Assembly (NCBI GenBank): GCA_910575755.1
Contig: CAJTFO010000002.1
Coordinates: 62,001 to 126,000 of the forward strand
Reading direction: 5' to 3'
DNA length: 64,000 nt
Source of the DNA: Desulfovibrionaceae bacterium
GTDB lineage: Bacteria > Desulfobacterota > Desulfovibrionia > Desulfovibrionales > Desulfovibrionaceae
The notes below the pieces were generated by a model, which saw only the letters and a program-made list of their open reading frames with translations, was not told where the DNA came from and searched no databases. Positions 1-9,964 of the stretch are shown here, piece after piece. Each line of letters starts with the position of its first letter. Position 1 is the stretch's first letter. The position numbers were made by a program, and so were the translations under genes.

Positions 1-509
1 GCGTCACGCAGGGAAATCATCTTGTGGTCCATTTCCTTGCCCAGGCCATTGTGTTTGCTCAGGGTGGAAAATTTGCAGATCAGGAAGCGGCTTTCCCCCC
101 GGGCGTCGGTGCTGGGCACCACAAAGGGCGCAAACTCCTTGATGTGCTCGGTCTCAGGCTGTGTGGCGGGCTTGGAAGGCACCACGACGACCTCAGGCGC
201 GGGAGCTTCGGGCGGGGGGGGCGGCGGCGTGCGCAGAAGCCACCAGGCCGCCACGCCCAGAACCAGCAGCAGCGCCGTGCCGGCCATGATGATCAGCTTT
301 TTTTTCTTGTTGCTGTTCCGGGCGGATGGGTCACTGTCGGGCAGGGTGGGAACGTCGCTCTCCTGCACGGCAGGCGTTTCCTCTTTCGGCGCCTGCAGAA
401 AGGGAGCGTCGTCCAGATCCAGCTCTACCTTGGTCTGGACGGGGTCGGCTCCCTGGCGAACCTGCACGTCTTCCTTGGGGGGAGCTTTGAGATCGGTTTC
501 ATCTGCCAC
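1..509 (-). CDS. fliL: Flagellar basal-body protein FliL (C-terminus cut off by window edge)
   Basis: FliL is an inner-membrane protein at the flagellar basal body that associates with the stator ring and supports torque. The reading frame opens at a GTG at 509, preceded by GGGAG seven bases upstream. An acidic, Gln/Pro-rich cytoplasmic segment of about 70 residues comes first, then a KKKK stop-transfer patch and one membrane helix (about residues 72-91). A Pro-rich linker and the start of the periplasmic domain (ending ...KMISLRDA at the edge) follow. About 169 residues are visible. It lies downstream of cheY and fliA on the same strand, the usual Desulfovibrio order, with a 190-bp gap before it. 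The call rests on topology plus context; the conserved C-terminal part lies outside the window. Confidence 0.8.
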   Translation of the reverse strand, partial: MADETDLKAPPKEDVQVRQGADPVQTKVELDLDDAPFLQAPKEETPAVQESDVPTLPDSDPSARNSNKKKKLIIMAGTALLLVLGVAAWWLLRTPPPPPPEAPAPEVVVVPSKPATQPETEHIKEFAPFVVPSTDARGESRFLICKFSTLSKHNGLGKEMDHKMISLRD

Positions 510-698
510 GAGTATACTCCCGGATAGCCCGAAAAGCTGCGGGACTTCCCGCATTGCCGCGCAAAAACACCCTCTGCCGCCGCAACGCCGCTGCTCTGAA
601 CGCTGTCAGGCAACGCGCCGCGGGGCGTGGGCCGTGGAAGTTGCGCGGGCCGGAGAAAGTGCCGGCGGCCCCTTGAGATAAATACGGCCCGTGCCGCG

Positions 699-1079
699 TT
701 ACGGAAAAATCTTGTCGATTTTCTGCTTCATGGTGTCGGCGGTGAACGGCTTGACGATGTAATTGGACACCTTGGCCTGCACCGCTTCGATGATGTTTTC
801 CTGCTGGGCCTCGGCCGTGACCATCAGAAACGGAATCTCGGCAAACTGTTCGCTGTCGCGCACCTTGCGCAGCAGCTCAATGCCGGTCATCTGGGGCATA
901 TTCCAGTCCGAAACGATGAATTCTATTTTTTCACGGTTGAGTATTTCCCAGGCCGTGGTGCCGTCGTCGGCCTCTATCACGTTGGTAAAGCCGAGCTGGC
1001 GCAGAATGTTGCGCACAATGCGGCGCATGGTGGAAAAGTCGTCTACAATGAGAACGCGCATATCGGGATTGTAAGGCAT
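699..1079 (-). CDS. cheY: Chemotaxis response regulator CheY
   Basis: Single-domain receiver of 126 residues, the normal CheY length. When phosphorylated by CheA it binds the flagellar switch (FliM) and changes rotation. All signature residues are present: the acidic pair D13/D14, phosphoacceptor D58 in a SDWNMP context, T88, Y107 and K110 followed by PF. The ATG at 1079 has AAGGAG eight bases upstream. It sits between fliA and fliL in a flagellar block, so it is most likely the motility CheY rather than a regulator of another pathway. There is no output domain. Confidence 0.93.
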   Translation of the reverse strand: MPYNPDMRVLIVDDFSTMRRIVRNILRQLGFTNVIEADDGTTAWEILNREKIEFIVSDWNMPQMTGIELLRKVRDSEQFAEIPFLMVTAEAQQENIIEAVQAKVSNYIVKPFTADTMKQKIDKIFP

Positions 1080-1166
1080 GATGAATACTCCTTCGTGTAG
1101 TCCGGGCGAAGCGGCGGAGCACGGGCGCGCTCATGCCGCTTCGCAAAATTTGTCTGTGCGTTTTCG

Positions 1167-1949
1167 CTACATTTCCGCAGAGTCGCCGTACAGGCTGACG
1201 AACTCTTTGCGCAGACGGCTCAGGGCCTGTGAATGCAACTGTGAAACGCGGCCTTCGGTAATGCCCATAATTTCAGCCGTTTCACGCATGTTCAATTCGT
1301 CTGTGTAGTATAGGGAGAGTACCAGCTTTTCTCTGGGCGTCAAGCGTTCAATCAGCGGCGCCACGCGTTCCACAAGCTCGCGCATGGCCGTATTGCTGTA
1401 TGGTTCGCCGCCGCTTTCCGGTCCCTCGCCGGCCAGGGTGTCCTGAATGGCGTCCAGAGAAAGCCACAGCTGGTTCTGGAGGGCTTCCAGCCCCTGACGC
1501 ACGTCGCGCAGCTCCAGCCCGGTGATATCCTGGAGTTCTTCTTCAGTGGCCTGGCGGCCCTGTTCGTGCTCCACCTTGCGCATGGCCTCGTCCAGCACGC
1601 GCACGCGCTGGCGCAGGGAACGGGGGAACCAGTCCAGCCGCCGCAGTTCGTCCAGCATGGCCCCGCGGATGCGGTTTTCCGCGTAGGTTTCAAAGCGGAT
1701 GCCCAGCTGTGGCCGGAATTTGCCGAGAGCTTCCATCAGTCCGAGCGTGCCGGAGCTGATCATTTCGCTCAGCTCCACGCTGCGGGGCAGTTTGGCCTTG
1801 AGCCGTAATGCCAGAAAACGGATCTTGGGCGCATAATGGCGGACCACATCTTCCTGTTCAGCCGGGGAGAAATCTTCCCAGACTGTGGCGCCGGTTTCAA
1901 GCGCTTCCCAGGGGCTTGCCTCTTGTGCCTGCGCTGTGCCGGTTTTCAT
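1167..1949 (-). CDS. fliA: Flagellar sigma factor FliA (sigma-28)
   Basis: Alternative sigma factor that directs RNA polymerase to late flagellar and chemotaxis promoters (consensus TAAAGTTT-N11-GCCGATAA). The 260 residues cover region 2 (about 35-110, with the ENRIRGAMLDELRRLDWFPRS stretch typical of FliA), region 3 (about 115-170) and a region 4 helix-turn-helix near the C-terminus (MRETAEIMGITEGRVSQLHS). The ATG at 1949 has AAAGGAA upstream. It is downstream of flhF and flhG on the same strand. Two matches to its promoter consensus occur elsewhere in the window (49867-49893 and 57781-57807), so part of its regulon lies near by. Confidence 0.95.
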   Translation of the reverse strand: MKTGTAQAQEASPWEALETGATVWEDFSPAEQEDVVRHYAPKIRFLALRLKAKLPRSVELSEMISSGTLGLMEALGKFRPQLGIRFETYAENRIRGAMLDELRRLDWFPRSLRQRVRVLDEAMRKVEHEQGRQATEEELQDITGLELRDVRQGLEALQNQLWLSLDAIQDTLAGEGPESGGEPYSNTAMRELVERVAPLIERLTPREKLVLSLYYTDELNMRETAEIMGITEGRVSQLHSQALSRLRKEFVSLYGDSAEM

Positions 1950-2079
1950 GTGTCGTTCCTTTCCGATTCATTCCTCTTTTTCAGGCATGCCCGTATGCCT
2001 GAACTGTTGCCGCCGTTCTTCGTCCGCCCGGCCGGACGACAGAGAGATAACCCTGTTTGAAATTAATGCAAGTCACATT

Positions 2080-2895
2080 CTATCCGCGGAACAGCAGTTT
2101 CTTCCAGAAAAATTTGATATTGCCGTCCAGATTTTCCGGAGCGTCCCAGGCGGCGATGTCTCTGGCCAGTTGCAGCGTGGCCTTGGCGGCCGGACTCTGG
2201 GGATCGCTCATGCAGAAGGGCTTTTGCTGCACCACGGCCTTGCGCACGCCCGTGTCGCGCGGAATCACGCCCACCAGATCCAGCGAAACGCCGCTGAGGA
2301 AGGTGTCGCAGGCCTGGTGCAGGCGAATGAACATGTCCCTGGCGGTCTTGTGATCCGGCGCCATATTGACGCAGACCTTGAAATGCTCCACCCCGTGGGT
2401 GAGCTTGAGCACCTTGATCAGGGCGTAGGCGTCGGTCAGCGAGGTGGGTTCGGGGGTGAGCAGCACCAGGCGTTCCTGAACAGCCATGTTGAAATAGAGC
2501 ACATTGTCGTTGATGCCCGCGCCGGTATCCACAATAAGGTAGTCCAGCTCGTCCTCCAGTTCGCCCACGGCTTCCAGCAGTTCCAGCTTTTGGCCGGTGG
2601 AGAGGGTGAGCATTTCGCTCATGCCCGACGAGGCCGGAAGAATGTCAAAACCGTAGGGCGTGGGAAAGAGAATTTCCCGCAGGAGCGCGCCCTCGTGGAA
2701 CAGGTGAAACAGGTTTTTCCGCGGGGTCAGGCCCAGCAGCACGTCCACATTGGCAAGACCCAGGTCGGCGTCGATCAGAGTCACCCGCTTGTTGAGCTGG
2801 GCCAGGCAGAACGCCAGGTTGACCGAAAGATTGGTCTTGCCGACGCCGCCCTTGCCGGAAGTGATGGAAAATACCAGTGGGAATGTGCTGCCCAT
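2080..2895 (-). CDS. flhG: Flagellar number regulator FlhG (MinD-like ATPase)
   Basis: ParA/MinD-family ATPase that antagonises FlhF and limits flagellar number and placement. The deviant Walker A (SGKGGVGKTN) is near the N-terminus, followed by the Walker A' region LIDADLGLANVDVLLG and the DYLIVDTGAG motif. I chose the ATG at 2895 (MGSTFPLVFS) because GGAG lies eight bases upstream; an ATG at 2919 has no ribosome site. That gives 271 residues, a normal length. It starts 45 bases after the flhF stop and precedes fliA, so flhF-flhG-fliA probably form one transcript. The C-terminal end (KFFWKKLLF) looks amphipathic, consistent with a MinD-type membrane-targeting helix. Confidence 0.92.
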   Translation of the reverse strand: MGSTFPLVFSITSGKGGVGKTNLSVNLAFCLAQLNKRVTLIDADLGLANVDVLLGLTPRKNLFHLFHEGALLREILFPTPYGFDILPASSGMSEMLTLSTGQKLELLEAVGELEDELDYLIVDTGAGINDNVLYFNMAVQERLVLLTPEPTSLTDAYALIKVLKLTHGVEHFKVCVNMAPDHKTARDMFIRLHQACDTFLSGVSLDLVGVIPRDTGVRKAVVQQKPFCMSDPQSPAAKATLQLARDIAAWDAPENLDGNIKFFWKKLLFRG

Positions 2896-2940
2896 CTGTC
2901 TGCTCCGTGTCTGTTGCATATTTCGGAACCGGCGTTCCTG

Positions 2941-3990
2941 TCAGGCCGCCTGGCCGGGAATTTGGCGTTTGAAGATAAGCCGCCAGATCAGTGATTCCGT
3001 GGCCGGGGCAAGGCTTTCCTTGAGTTCCGCGCCGAAGGACAGCGCCGAAACCGGCAGGCCGGCCGCGCAGGCCACGTTGACGATGCTGCCGAAACTCACC
3101 GCCTCGTCCAGTTTGGTCCAGACCAGACTGCCCGACCCCTCGCACTGATAGCGCTGTAAAAATTCCTGTGTCTGAAGGGCGCTGCAAAAAGGCGAAAGCA
3201 CCAGATGGGTGGCGGCCTCCTCCATGCCCGGCTGATCCAGCCCCATCTCGGTTCGCCATTGGGCGAGCGTCTGCCCGCGCGCCAGGCCGGGCACATCCAC
3301 AAATACCGCGCGCGCGTCGCTGGCTGCCGCCAGGGCGTATCCCATGCTTTCCTTGTCGGAGGCTTCCAGATACGTGAAATTGGAAAGCTCGGCCCAGTGG
3401 CGCAGGGTCAGACGACCGTTGCCGCGCAGGCAATCGGCGTTGATGAAGACGATGCGCGCTTCCGGCTCGCTCTTGCGCAGGTGCAGGGCGAAGCGAAGCG
3501 CCGTGGTGGTCTTGCCGAAACCGAAAGGCCCCACCAGCAGATGCACGCGCTGGCTCCAGTGCGCCGAACCCCAGGCCTTGACCGGCACCATGCTGCAAAG
3601 ACATTCCAGCACCGAAGCGCCGGGCGCGGCCAGCAGACGCTTGTACAGATCCACGGCCACGGCGTCGGAAACGCCCTCCCGCTGCAAATACTCCAGAGCC
3701 ACGCGCTGCCGGGGAGTAAGGCGTTCCATCTGAATGGCGGGCTTCATCAGAGCGAAAAGCTGATCCTTGATCTGCATCCACTCCTTGTGCCATTCGCCCC
3801 AGCCGCTGGGCACGCCCGATGCGTTTTCCTCCGGAGCCTGCCGCTCAAGTCCGGCCGTGATTTCATGCTGGACCACGCCGTTCTTGCGGTAGGTGCGGTT
3901 GCCCAGAATGACGGCCTCTGGCCCCATTTCAATTTTGACCTGGGCAAGAACCTCTTGCGATGTGGCGCCGGTGAATGTTTTTACCTGCAT
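2941..3990 (-). CDS. flhF: Flagellar biosynthesis GTPase FlhF (SRP-type)
   Basis: Third member of the Ffh/FtsY SRP GTPase family; it marks the pole where the flagellum is built. The 349-residue protein has the typical N-terminal start (MQVKTFTGATSQEVLAQVK), a variable basic region, a helical N domain (about 75-150), then the NG GTPase domain with P-loop VGPFGFGKTTT (about 153-163), an FVDVPGL motif and the specificity loop VWTKLDEAVSFGS. The ATG at 3990 is preceded by AAAGGAAC. In related Desulfovibrio genomes flhF follows flhA directly; here a 6-kb block of opposite-strand genes separates them, so flhF must use its own promoter in the AT-rich spacer beyond 4010. Confidence 0.93.
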   Translation of the reverse strand: MQVKTFTGATSQEVLAQVKIEMGPEAVILGNRTYRKNGVVQHEITAGLERQAPEENASGVPSGWGEWHKEWMQIKDQLFALMKPAIQMERLTPRQRVALEYLQREGVSDAVAVDLYKRLLAAPGASVLECLCSMVPVKAWGSAHWSQRVHLLVGPFGFGKTTTALRFALHLRKSEPEARIVFINADCLRGNGRLTLRHWAELSNFTYLEASDKESMGYALAAASDARAVFVDVPGLARGQTLAQWRTEMGLDQPGMEEAATHLVLSPFCSALQTQEFLQRYQCEGSGSLVWTKLDEAVSFGSIVNVACAAGLPVSALSFGAELKESLAPATESLIWRLIFKRQIPGQAA

Positions 3991-4010
3991 GGTCCGTTCC
4001 TTTGCCTTGC

Positions 4011-4498
4011 GACGCGTGGGCCGCCGGTTGTCGCCTGTGCGCGCCGCCGGGCATGTCGTTTGTCTGACGGCGAATGGGGCTATGCAAAATGGAGGCCAAG
4101 ACAGAAATATTTTTTCCGGGCGGGACTTGCCCCAACGCTGTTTCTGAACAGCACACGAGCGGCGCGATTCTGAAAAGCAGGCTATGGTGCATATTTCTTT
4201 TGTATGATTTATACAAAAAACTATAGTATACTTGTATATAAAATATTTGTCAAACTTTTCTGATATAAAGAAAAAGATTCAAATTTTTGGACATTTCAAA
4301 ATAAATTTTTTTTTCTGAAAATAAATTAGATGCTTACTGAAAAAATTATTTGAATCGTTATAGATTTTTTCTAGACATTGGGCGGGTCGTGCGCATTTTA
4401 CCCCTTGCAAAGTTTAAAAAGTGGGCATAAAACGCACTTAGAAATTCATGACAATCTAGCCAAGGAAGGCGAAAGACAAAGGCTGTCGGGAGAGGAAA
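4011..4498. promoter_or_regulatory. AT-rich divergent spacer between flhF and an orphan gene
   Basis: A 488-bp gap without a recognisable gene. The stretch from about 4190 to 4380 is strongly AT-rich with many short A- and T-tracts, unlike the GC-rich surroundings. It must carry the promoter(s) for flhF (leftward) and the small gene at 4499 (rightward). I could not find a convincing sigma-28 or sigma-54 promoter. A-tract spacing suggests bent DNA, which is an inference only. Confidence 0.4.
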
Positions 4499-4798
4499 AT
4501 GGAGATAGGTAATATTGCTGGTGGGTATGGGCAGCGCTTGGAGGAGATAAGCCTTAAACGCACGTCGGGCGCCGCTTTTGCAGGTTTCAAACAGAACAAT
4601 ATGGCGACCAGCGCGGCGGCGAATCCTGACTTTTCTGTTCAGGACGAGAAGCTGTTCAGTAAAGAATCTCTTTCGTATCTCTCAGATCAGGAGATAAGCT
4701 TTTTTAATAATCAGGCCAGCGCGGCGGCGCAGTATTCAAAATATGGTAAAAGCATAGGACAAATGAATGTCCACTCATCTTTGAATATCCATATATGA
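4499..4798 (+). CDS. Small hypothetical protein, 99 aa
   Basis: Not recognised. The ATG at 4499 follows a purine-rich GGGAGAGGAAA stretch that could serve as the ribosome site. The product is Ala/Ser/Gln-rich and hydrophilic, without a signal peptide or membrane segment. It is followed 19 bases later by a strong terminator hairpin, which supports a genuine single-gene transcript. It sits in the block of plus-strand genes that separates flhF from flhA. Location next to flagellar genes is the only hint of function. Confidence 0.5.
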   Translation: MEIGNIAGGYGQRLEEISLKRTSGAAFAGFKQNNMATSAAANPDFSVQDEKLFSKESLSYLSDQEISFFNNQASAAAQYSKYGKSIGQMNVHSSLNIHI

Positions 4799-4816
4799 TA
4801 TGATTTCTTCGTTATG

Positions 4817-4859
4817 AAAAACGGGCAGGGATCTGTATTCAATTTCTCTGCCCGTTTTT
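4817..4859 (+). terminator. Rho-independent terminator
   Basis: A 12-bp perfect stem (AAAAACGGGCAG at 4817-4828 paired with CTGCCCGTTTTT at 4848-4859) with a 19-base loop and a T5 tract. The A-rich left arm makes it usable in both directions. It ends the 4499 gene. Confidence 0.85.
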
Positions 4860-4890
4860 ATTGGGTTTCCCAGTTCATAAAGGTAGCGGC

Positions 4891-5334
4891 ATGCAGACTG
4901 CTGAACAATTGAGCGCGTTGCTTGCAGCGGCCGGGGAAGCACAAACTACGGCTGCCGAATTTCAGGTGGCCGCACGTCGGGTTCTTGCCGATCTTCCCGC
5001 ACAAATCAATGAAGCCACACAGAGCGTCAGACGCGAAACCAGGCGTATTGTGGTCATCGGCATGGTTTCCGTGTTCACTGCGGCGCTGGTCATTGCCCTT
5101 CTTATCTGGGGCGGGCTGACATGGACGACGGCTGAAATCCGCGCGGAAAAACGGGTTCTGCGCGCGGAGCTTGAGGCCTACAAGGCTGCGCGCAATGAAA
5201 TGTTCGCGCAGACGGGCGGGCTGTATGTGACCACCCTGCCCGGCACAGGACGGGTGCTCGTATTCCCGCCGCACTACCGTTTGCTGAAGTTGACGGATGG
5301 ACGGCGGGCTTTTGTTCTGGAACAGATTCCGTAA
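4891..5334 (+). CDS. Hypothetical single-pass membrane protein, 147 aa
   Basis: Not recognised. I start it at the ATG at 4891 (MQTAEQLSALL), with AAAGGTAG just upstream; an in-frame TTG at 4861 overlaps the upstream terminator and is unlikely. Visible parts are an amphipathic helical N-terminal segment (about residues 1-55, coiled-coil-like with RRETRR at its end), a membrane helix (about 56-78), a second charged helix (about 83-105) and a small C-terminal domain ending FVLEQIP. The charged-helix/TM/charged-helix layout resembles small membrane accessory proteins of mobilisation modules, but no relaxase or plasmid gene is near, so I make no functional call. Confidence 0.55.
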   Translation: MQTAEQLSALLAAAGEAQTTAAEFQVAARRVLADLPAQINEATQSVRRETRRIVVIGMVSVFTAALVIALLIWGGLTWTTAEIRAEKRVLRAELEAYKAARNEMFAQTGGLYVTTLPGTGRVLVFPPHYRLLKLTDGRRAFVLEQIP

Positions 5335-5456
5335 GGTTCGCGTTTTCCTTCAGTGATATGCCGCTTGCGGCATGTCTTGGGGCGTGGCCTGTGCAGGCAA
5401 GGGCTTTTCGTACAGTGCTTCCGCGCGTCATGACCATATTTTGAATTGGAGAAGGT

Positions 5457-6848
5457 ATGTCTTTCGCCAAGTTTCAGGAAAAGCAAAAACAAAACAAGCA
5501 AAAAGGCGTTTTGCACGAGTTCTTTACCAAGAGAAACGGACAGTTCCTCTGCCTTTCGGAAGATCAGACATTCATGTCTCTTCTGCGCGCCATGATCAAG
5601 GAGCTTGCCGTCAAGGGCGCTGACAACATTGTAACTATTCCGTCGCCCACCAAAGCCTTGAAAATGATAAGCGATTCTTTCTCGCAAAAAAGAACGCCGG
5701 CGCTTTTTATTGAGAATGTGCTGAGTGGTACGGGCGAGACCAGCTTTCTTATCAGGCAGTTTCGTGACGCCTTTCCGTCGCTCAAGATTTTTCTGATGAT
5801 TTCCTCGGCGGACAAGGGGCGCATCATGCTGGCCTATGAGGCGGGCGTGGACAATTGCCTGCTCAAGCCCATCAGCGGCGTTGATCTTGTGGAAAAGGCC
5901 TCGGTCACGCTCAAGCCGCCGAGCGCGATCCGTCAGTTGCTGGACACGGCGCGCAGTCTTCTTACCAGAAACAGCGATTCCGAAGCCCTGAAAATAACCC
6001 AGAAGGTCTTGCAGGTTAAACCTGACAGCGCCTCGGGCTATGTGGTCATGGGCGACGCGCTCAGACGATCCGGCGACGACGACAAGGCGCAGATGGCCTA
6101 TGAGCGCGCCTCCAGATACAATGAAAGCTATATGGAGCCCTTGCAGAAAATGGCCGACCTGGCCAAGGAGCAGGGGGATGCCGGGCGGCAGCTGGAATAC
6201 CTCAAGCGTCTGGACGCTCTTTCGCCCCTGAACTGCCAGCGCAAGATGGAAATGGCCGAACTCAAGATGTCCATGGGCGACATGGACGCGGCCAAAGAAC
6301 TGTTTGATACCGCCCTCAGCCGCACATACAAGGATGCCGTGCGGCAGGTGGCGGCCATGTCGGAAAAAATCGCCACCACGCTGCAAGACGTGGATCCCGT
6401 TCAGGCTGAAAAGTATCTGCGCAAGGCCCTGGCCCTTAAAGAGGACGACCTGGGCCCCGACGACCTCAGCACATTCAACCAGCTCGGCATATCGTTGCGC
6501 AAGCAGGGGCGCTGGCTGGATGCGGTCAAGGAATACAAGCGCGCCTTCAGCCTCGCGCCCAATTCCGATGTGCTGCATTACAATATCGCCATGGCCTATG
6601 CCGAAGGGGGCGATTTCAAGACAGCCAATCACATGATGCTCAAGGCATTTTCGCTCAATGCCGCTTTGCCCAATTCTTCAGCGACCATAGCCTATAATAT
6701 GGCCCAGGTGTTCATTAAGGGCTATGCGCAGGCCAAGGCGGTGCGCTGCCTGGAAATCGCCCTGGAGCTCAGGCCCGATTTCGCTGAAGCGCGCGAACTG
6801 TTGGCGCAGGCCAATGAGATGAACAACGCGGAGCCGCAGCAGGCTTGA
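5457..6848 (+). CDS. Pseudo-receiver domain protein with TPR repeats
   Basis: 463 residues. An N-terminal CheY-like fold (about 28-150) keeps an acidic pair (E35/D36) and the conserved Lys (K137 in CLLKPIS), but the phosphoacceptor position is Glu (E86 in LFIENVL). It therefore cannot be phosphorylated in the normal way. The rest (about 155-455) is a string of TPR helices, for example [25 protein letters not shown] in the first and a canonical one near the C-terminus. TPR proteins scaffold protein complexes, and a receiver-TPR fusion would join a regulatory input to a scaffold. The ATG is at 5457 with GGAGAAGGT upstream. It is embedded between the flagellar genes flhF and flhA. Function unknown. 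Confidence 0.75.
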   Translation: MSFAKFQEKQKQNKQKGVLHEFFTKRNGQFLCLSEDQTFMSLLRAMIKELAVKGADNIVTIPSPTKALKMISDSFSQKRTPALFIENVLSGTGETSFLIRQFRDAFPSLKIFLMISSADKGRIMLAYEAGVDNCLLKPISGVDLVEKASVTLKPPSAIRQLLDTARSLLTRNSDSEALKITQKVLQVKPDSASGYVVMGDALRRSGDDDKAQMAYERASRYNESYMEPLQKMADLAKEQGDAGRQLEYLKRLDALSPLNCQRKMEMAELKMSMGDMDAAKELFDTALSRTYKDAVRQVAAMSEKIATTLQDVDPVQAEKYLRKALALKEDDLGPDDLSTFNQLGISLRKQGRWLDAVKEYKRAFSLAPNSDVLHYNIAMAYAEGGDFKTANHMMLKAFSLNAALPNSSATIAYNMAQVFIKGYAQAKAVRCLEIALELRPDFAEARELLAQANEMNNAEPQQA

Positions 6849-6913
6849 ACGGCGCGGCCCTTGGCCGCCCAAGGCGCAGTAGTGCCGTGTACGGCAGAAG
6901 GCGAGGAGGGAGC

Positions 6914-7960
6914 ATGAACGCGCACATCCGTTTTGACCGCGACGCTCTGGAGCTGCACCTGCTGGATCAGCGCCTGCTGCCCGCAGAAGAGGCGGACTTT
7001 GTCTGCCGCACGCCCGCGGAGGTGATAACGGCCCTGCAAGACATGGTGGTGCGCGGCGCGCCAGCCATCGGCGTCACCGCCGCCTGGGGCTGCGTCCTGG
7101 CCGTGGCCGTGGCCGATGAAGACGCGGGCTGGCAAGAGCGTCTGAGCGCCGCGCTGGAGCATATTGCGCGGGCCAGACCCACGGCCGTCAACCTGCGTTG
7201 GGCCGTGGAGCGCATGCGCGCTTGCTGGCGCGCCGCCGGGGAACTGAGCCGCGCGGCCCTGCTGGAACGTTTTCTGCGCGAGGCCCAGGCCATGCAGGAC
7301 GAAGATGTGGCCGCCTGCAAGGCCCTGGGCCGCTTCGGCGCGGCCTGTCTGGAGGACGGGGATACGGTGCTTACCCACTGCAATGCCGGCGCGCTGGCCA
7401 CGGCGGGCTATGGCACAGCCCTGGGCGTGATTCGCGCCGCGGTGGAGCAGGGCAAGCGCATCCGGGTCATTGCCGACGAAACCCGGCCCTTTTTACAGGG
7501 CGCGCGCCTCACGGCCTGGGAACTGCAACGGGACGGCATTCCCGTCAGCGTGGCCTGCGACAATGCCTGCGCCCTGCTGATGCAGAAAGGCCTTGTCCAG
7601 CGCGTGGTAGTGGGCGCGGACCGTATCGCGGCCAACGGCGACGCGGCCAACAAGATCGGCACCTTCGGCGTGGCCCTGCTGGCGCGGCATTTCGGCATTC
7701 CCTTCTATGTGGCCGCGCCGCTTTCGACCATCGACCCCCAGACCGTTGACGGCGCGGCCATTCCCATCGAGGAGCGCCCGGCCGGGGAAGTGACCCACAT
7801 GGGCCAGCGGCGCGTGACGCCTCCAGATGTGCCGGTATACAACTTTGCCTTTGACGTGACCCCGGCGGCGCTGATCAGCGGCATTGTCACCGAGGCGGGC
7901 GTGCTGCGGTCGCCGTACGGCCCGGCCATCAGGGCCGCCCTGGCTGAGTCCCGCCCATGA
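6914..7960 (+). CDS. mtnA: S-methyl-5-thioribose-1-phosphate isomerase
   Basis: Converts methylthioribose-1-phosphate to methylthioribulose-1-phosphate in methionine salvage. The 348-residue protein has the family blocks [32 protein letters not shown] with the catalytic Cys, the DNACALLM segment and [18 protein letters not shown] with the catalytic Asp. It belongs to the eIF2B-related isomerase fold. The ATG at 6914 has a strong GGAGGG site; an upstream in-frame ATG at 6845 overlaps the preceding gene and lacks one. The stop overlaps the next start (ATGA), so the two are translationally coupled. No other methionine-salvage genes are nearby. Confidence 0.93.
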   Translation: MNAHIRFDRDALELHLLDQRLLPAEEADFVCRTPAEVITALQDMVVRGAPAIGVTAAWGCVLAVAVADEDAGWQERLSAALEHIARARPTAVNLRWAVERMRACWRAAGELSRAALLERFLREAQAMQDEDVAACKALGRFGAACLEDGDTVLTHCNAGALATAGYGTALGVIRAAVEQGKRIRVIADETRPFLQGARLTAWELQRDGIPVSVACDNACALLMQKGLVQRVVVGADRIAANGDAANKIGTFGVALLARHFGIPFYVAAPLSTIDPQTVDGAAIPIEERPAGEVTHMGQRRVTPPDVPVYNFAFDVTPAALISGIVTEAGVLRSPYGPAIRAALAESRP

Positions 7961-9876
7961 GGGAGCTTGTCCTGCTGGTGGAGCCGTTCCGGGAGCCGTC
8001 CGCTCCTTCGCCGGAACAGGTCATCGTCCACTGGAGCGCCTGGGACGTGGCGGAAGGCCGCATTTCCCTGCCCGCGCGTCTGCATGCCGATCTCCTCTCC
8101 ATCCGCGCCGAGCACATGGCCTGGGCCTATGAACTGGGCCGACTGCCCGTGGGCCGCAAGGAAACGCAGGCCAGGCTCAAGGCCGGCGCAAACCTTTCCA
8201 TGTGGTGGTGCTCCCTGCTGTACGAGCGCCACCCCAAGATGACGCCCAGCCTTCACACCATCTACAAATTGCGCGCTCTGGAACGCCTCATGGACGAGCG
8301 GGGCTTCACGGCCCTGCGCCTTTGCGGCGGGGACGGCGTTCTGCGCCATACCCTGGCGGATTTCTGCGCCGCTTCGGGCCGCCTGTTTGTGGAGTTTCAC
8401 GAGCCGGGGCTGCGCATGGCGCGCGCGCAAAGTCCGTTGCGGCGTGTGTACAACGCCTGCCCCGCGCCCCTGCGCGCGGCGCTTCGTTATGCGCACTGGT
8501 GGTGGAGCGTGCGGCGCAGACTGCCCGGCCTGCGCAGGCGTGCGGACAGCCTGCCCGCGCCGGCCACGGGCCGGCAGGCCGCCACCATTGCCACCTATTT
8601 TCCCAATGTGGACATGCAGGCCGCCGCTGAAGGCCGTTTCCGCTCCCGTTACTGGGAAACGCTGCACGACGCCCTGAATGAGCGGGCGCAAGGTGAAGGC
8701 GGGCAGTTCGTGCGCTGGCTGTTCATCCGCTTTCCCGCGCCCCAGTTCAGTTTTGCCCGCTGCCGCGAGCTGCGTGACCGCTTCCGTCAGGAAGGCCGGG
8801 ACGGCCTTTCCTTTCATTATCTGGAAGAATTTCTGCATCACGGCGATCTCTGGGCGGCCCTGTGGCGGCATCTGCGTCTTTGCTGGAGCAGCCTGCGTCT
8901 GGAAAAGCATGTGCGGCCGGCCTTTCACTTCGCCGGTTCCCGGCTCAATTTCTGGGCCTACGCCAAAGCCGACTGGGCCGAATCCTTCCGGGGCTGGCGC
9001 GGTCTGGAGCGCTGCCTCCAGGACCGGGCTTTCCGGCGCTATGCGCGTTGGGCCGGGCCGCAACGCTGGACCTTGTTCCCGCTGGAGAACTGCCCCTGGG
9101 AGCGTATGCTGACCCAGGCCATGCACGAGGCCCACGGCCAGGAAGGCGGGCCGGTGATCGGCGCGCAGCATTCCACCATCCGGCCCACGGATTTCCGTTA
9201 TTTTGACGATCCGCGCACCTTCAGCGCGCCGGATTGCGCGCTTTTCCAGCCTGACGCCGTGCGCGCAAACGGTCGCTCCGCCTGTCGGCAGTGGCGGGCG
9301 GCGGGCATGCCGCCCCAACGCCTGGACGCAGTGGAAGCCCTGCGGTATCTTTATCTGGCCGGCGCTCCGTTGCGGGTCGCAGGCCCGGCCCCCGCGACCG
9401 CCAGACGGCTGCTGGTTCTGACCAGCTTTTTCAGTGACGAAACCGAGGCCCATCTGGCCTTGCTGGCGCGCGCCGTGCATGCCGGGCTGCTGGAGGGGTG
9501 GGAACTGGCGGTCAAGCCGCATCCCTATCTGCCGGTGGCCGACCGGCTGAGCGCGCTTCTGGGCCGTCGCATGAAGGGCGTGCGCCTGGCGGATGGACCC
9601 ATTGCCGATGAACTGCGGCCCGGCGTGCTGGTCTGGGCTTCCAATTCCACCACCGCGGCTCTGGAAGCGGCGCTCAGGGGGCTGCCGGTCATGGTCATGC
9701 GGCCCGGCGACGATTTTGACCTCTGCCCCTTGCAGGATGTGCCGGAGCTGCCGCGCACCGGCAATCTGGAAGATGTGCGCCTGGCCCTGGCCACGGCCGC
9801 GCCGCTCAATCTGCCGCCCGACTATCTGGAGCTGAACCCGGCCCTGCCGCGTTGGCGGCGTCTGCTGGGCCTGTAG
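7957..9876 (+). CDS. Surface carbohydrate biosynthesis protein, glycosyltransferase-like (resembles the TIGR04326 family)
   Basis: 639 residues, no signal peptide or clear membrane segment. The C-terminal half holds features of CDP-dependent or polysialyltransferase-like enzymes: a KPHPYLP motif, then a [24 protein letters not shown] segment, the usual donor-binding end of such folds. The long N-terminal half is Trp/Arg-rich without obvious motifs. My recollection is that this layout fits the family annotated as TIGR04326 surface carbohydrate biosynthesis proteins; the exact substrate is not visible. It overlaps mtnA by 4 bases (ATGA). A link to flagellin glycosylation is possible given the flanking flagellar genes but is only inference. 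Confidence 0.55.
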   Translation: MRELVLLVEPFREPSAPSPEQVIVHWSAWDVAEGRISLPARLHADLLSIRAEHMAWAYELGRLPVGRKETQARLKAGANLSMWWCSLLYERHPKMTPSLHTIYKLRALERLMDERGFTALRLCGGDGVLRHTLADFCAASGRLFVEFHEPGLRMARAQSPLRRVYNACPAPLRAALRYAHWWWSVRRRLPGLRRRADSLPAPATGRQAATIATYFPNVDMQAAAEGRFRSRYWETLHDALNERAQGEGGQFVRWLFIRFPAPQFSFARCRELRDRFRQEGRDGLSFHYLEEFLHHGDLWAALWRHLRLCWSSLRLEKHVRPAFHFAGSRLNFWAYAKADWAESFRGWRGLERCLQDRAFRRYARWAGPQRWTLFPLENCPWERMLTQAMHEAHGQEGGPVIGAQHSTIRPTDFRYFDDPRTFSAPDCALFQPDAVRANGRSACRQWRAAGMPPQRLDAVEALRYLYLAGAPLRVAGPAPATARRLLVLTSFFSDETEAHLALLARAVHAGLLEGWELAVKPHPYLPVADRLSALLGRRMKGVRLADGPIADELRPGVLVWASNSTTAALEAALRGLPVMVMRPGDDFDLCPLQDVPELPRTGNLEDVRLALATAAPLNLPPDYLELNPALPRWRRLLGL

Positions 9877-9964
9877 GGCCGGCAGCGGCGCGAAGTCCAA
9901 TATGCCGAAAGGCGCGGGCAGGCGTTTTTTGCGTGCCGGAAACGGCATTGCAAACCTCCCTGAT

